The notes under the pieces were generated by a model that worked only from the letters and a program-made list of their open reading frames with translations, searched no databases and was not told the origin of the DNA. A DNA stretch of 64,000 bases from Alistipes senegalensis JC50 (lineage in GTDB: Bacteria; Bacteroidota; Bacteroidia; Bacteroidales; Rikenellaceae): NCBI RefSeq assembly GCF_025145645.1, contig NZ_CP102252.1, forward strand, positions 3,782,001 to 3,846,000. The letters run 5' to 3'. Of this stretch, positions 63,709-64,000 are shown piece after piece. The translations under genes were made by a program, and so were the position numbers. How positions within the stretch are numbered: position 1 is the first letter of the stretch; each line of letters begins with the position of its first letter.

Positions 63709-64000
63709 ATGAAGAAACTTGTCTTATTGTTAGGGATTATTCTATACCTCGTATCTTGCAAGGTCGAAGAACCGAAATTTGCAAACCAGTCAACATTTTT
63801 AGAAGCCGAAACCACTACAATCGAACACGTGTCAATACCATTGACAAATTCGCAATTACTCGAATTATTTCGCAATATGAGTCCTTTGGCACAAACACGA
63901 GTAGCCGTATTTAACCTCCTGACCGAGGGTGAAGTTGAATTCTGGTCAACAGAGGGACCTGGGGTATTGGTGATGTATTTTACAGCCCCATGGAATGGTC
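63709..64000 (+). CDS. Thioredoxin-like lipoprotein (partial at window edge)
   Basis: Starts at ATG 63709 with MKKLVLLLGIILYLVSC, a lipobox ending in Cys18. The segment ETTTIEHVSIPLTNSQLLEL parallels TTTESNIEHVCIPLTDAQII of the upstream gene, so the two are tandem paralogues. The thioredoxin start VLVMYFTAPWNG has Asn where the first active-site Cys is expected. The frame runs off the right edge. Confidence 0.75.
   Translation, partial: MKKLVLLLGIILYLVSCKVEEPKFANQSTFLEAETTTIEHVSIPLTNSQLLELFRNMSPLAQTRVAVFNLLTEGEVEFWSTEGPGVLVMYFTAPWNG

Larger units (their letters stand above)
52346..64000. mobile_element. Mobilizable element 3 (right end outside the window)
   Basis: Begins at the shared att site with its own integrase, followed by hipBST, a replication module, oriT-MobC-MobA and lipoproteins of low GC. 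It shares mob-gene order and oriT sequence with element 2. Confidence 0.65.

Overview
The window looks like a chromosome segment of a GC-rich gut member of the Bacteroidales, most like Alistipes. The promoters carry the Bacteroidota -7 box TAnnTTTG, and mobilization, RteC and integrase genes are of Bacteroidales type. The genus is an inference.

Host backbone A (1-10,440): the 5' part of pheT, a trpB-type tryptophan synthase gene behind a leader peptide with three Trp codons and a terminator, a YdeI-like protein, an EamA transporter, lysA, lepA, an acyl-CoA synthetase and a tRNA-Gly(CCC).

Island 1 (about 10,426-28,140) sits in the 3' end of that tRNA and is bounded by a 24-bp direct repeat. 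It carries an IntDOT-like integrase lacking the first catalytic Arg, a LytTR two-component system, an RND efflux operon whose adaptor gene is frameshifted, an RteC-like protein, excisionase-like HTH genes, and a large Avs-like gene (nuclease plus STAND ATPase) split by an in-frame TAG.

Host backbone B (28,200-43,970): a DUF4180 gene, glpK-glpF, a flavodoxin and divergent AraC regulator, rho with a disordered insert, an S1/P1 nuclease, a cobalamin riboswitch ahead of nrdD-nrdG, a DUF2284 protein, a beta-propeller lipoprotein with a TonB receptor (possibly BtuG/BtuB-like), and an alpha/beta hydrolase.

Two mobilizable elements then lie in tandem, each starting at a 14-bp CGTACCCGGAGCCG site. 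Element 2 (about 44,001-52,359) has an integrase, an oriT-MobC-MobA module with several in-frame TGA codons, an MNT/HEPN-like gene, a structured non-coding region, an IS982 copy with an 8-bp target duplication, and a DUF5677 gene. Element 3 (52,346 to beyond the right edge) has an integrase, a HipB-HipS-HipT toxin-antitoxin locus with an IS110 element between hipB and hipS, a VapE-primase replication module with iteron-like repeats, a related oriT-MobC-MobA module, and two thioredoxin-like lipoproteins.

All disrupted genes lie in mobile DNA, while the roughly 25 kb of host genes read cleanly. This argues for real decay or recoding in the mobile DNA over general sequencing error.
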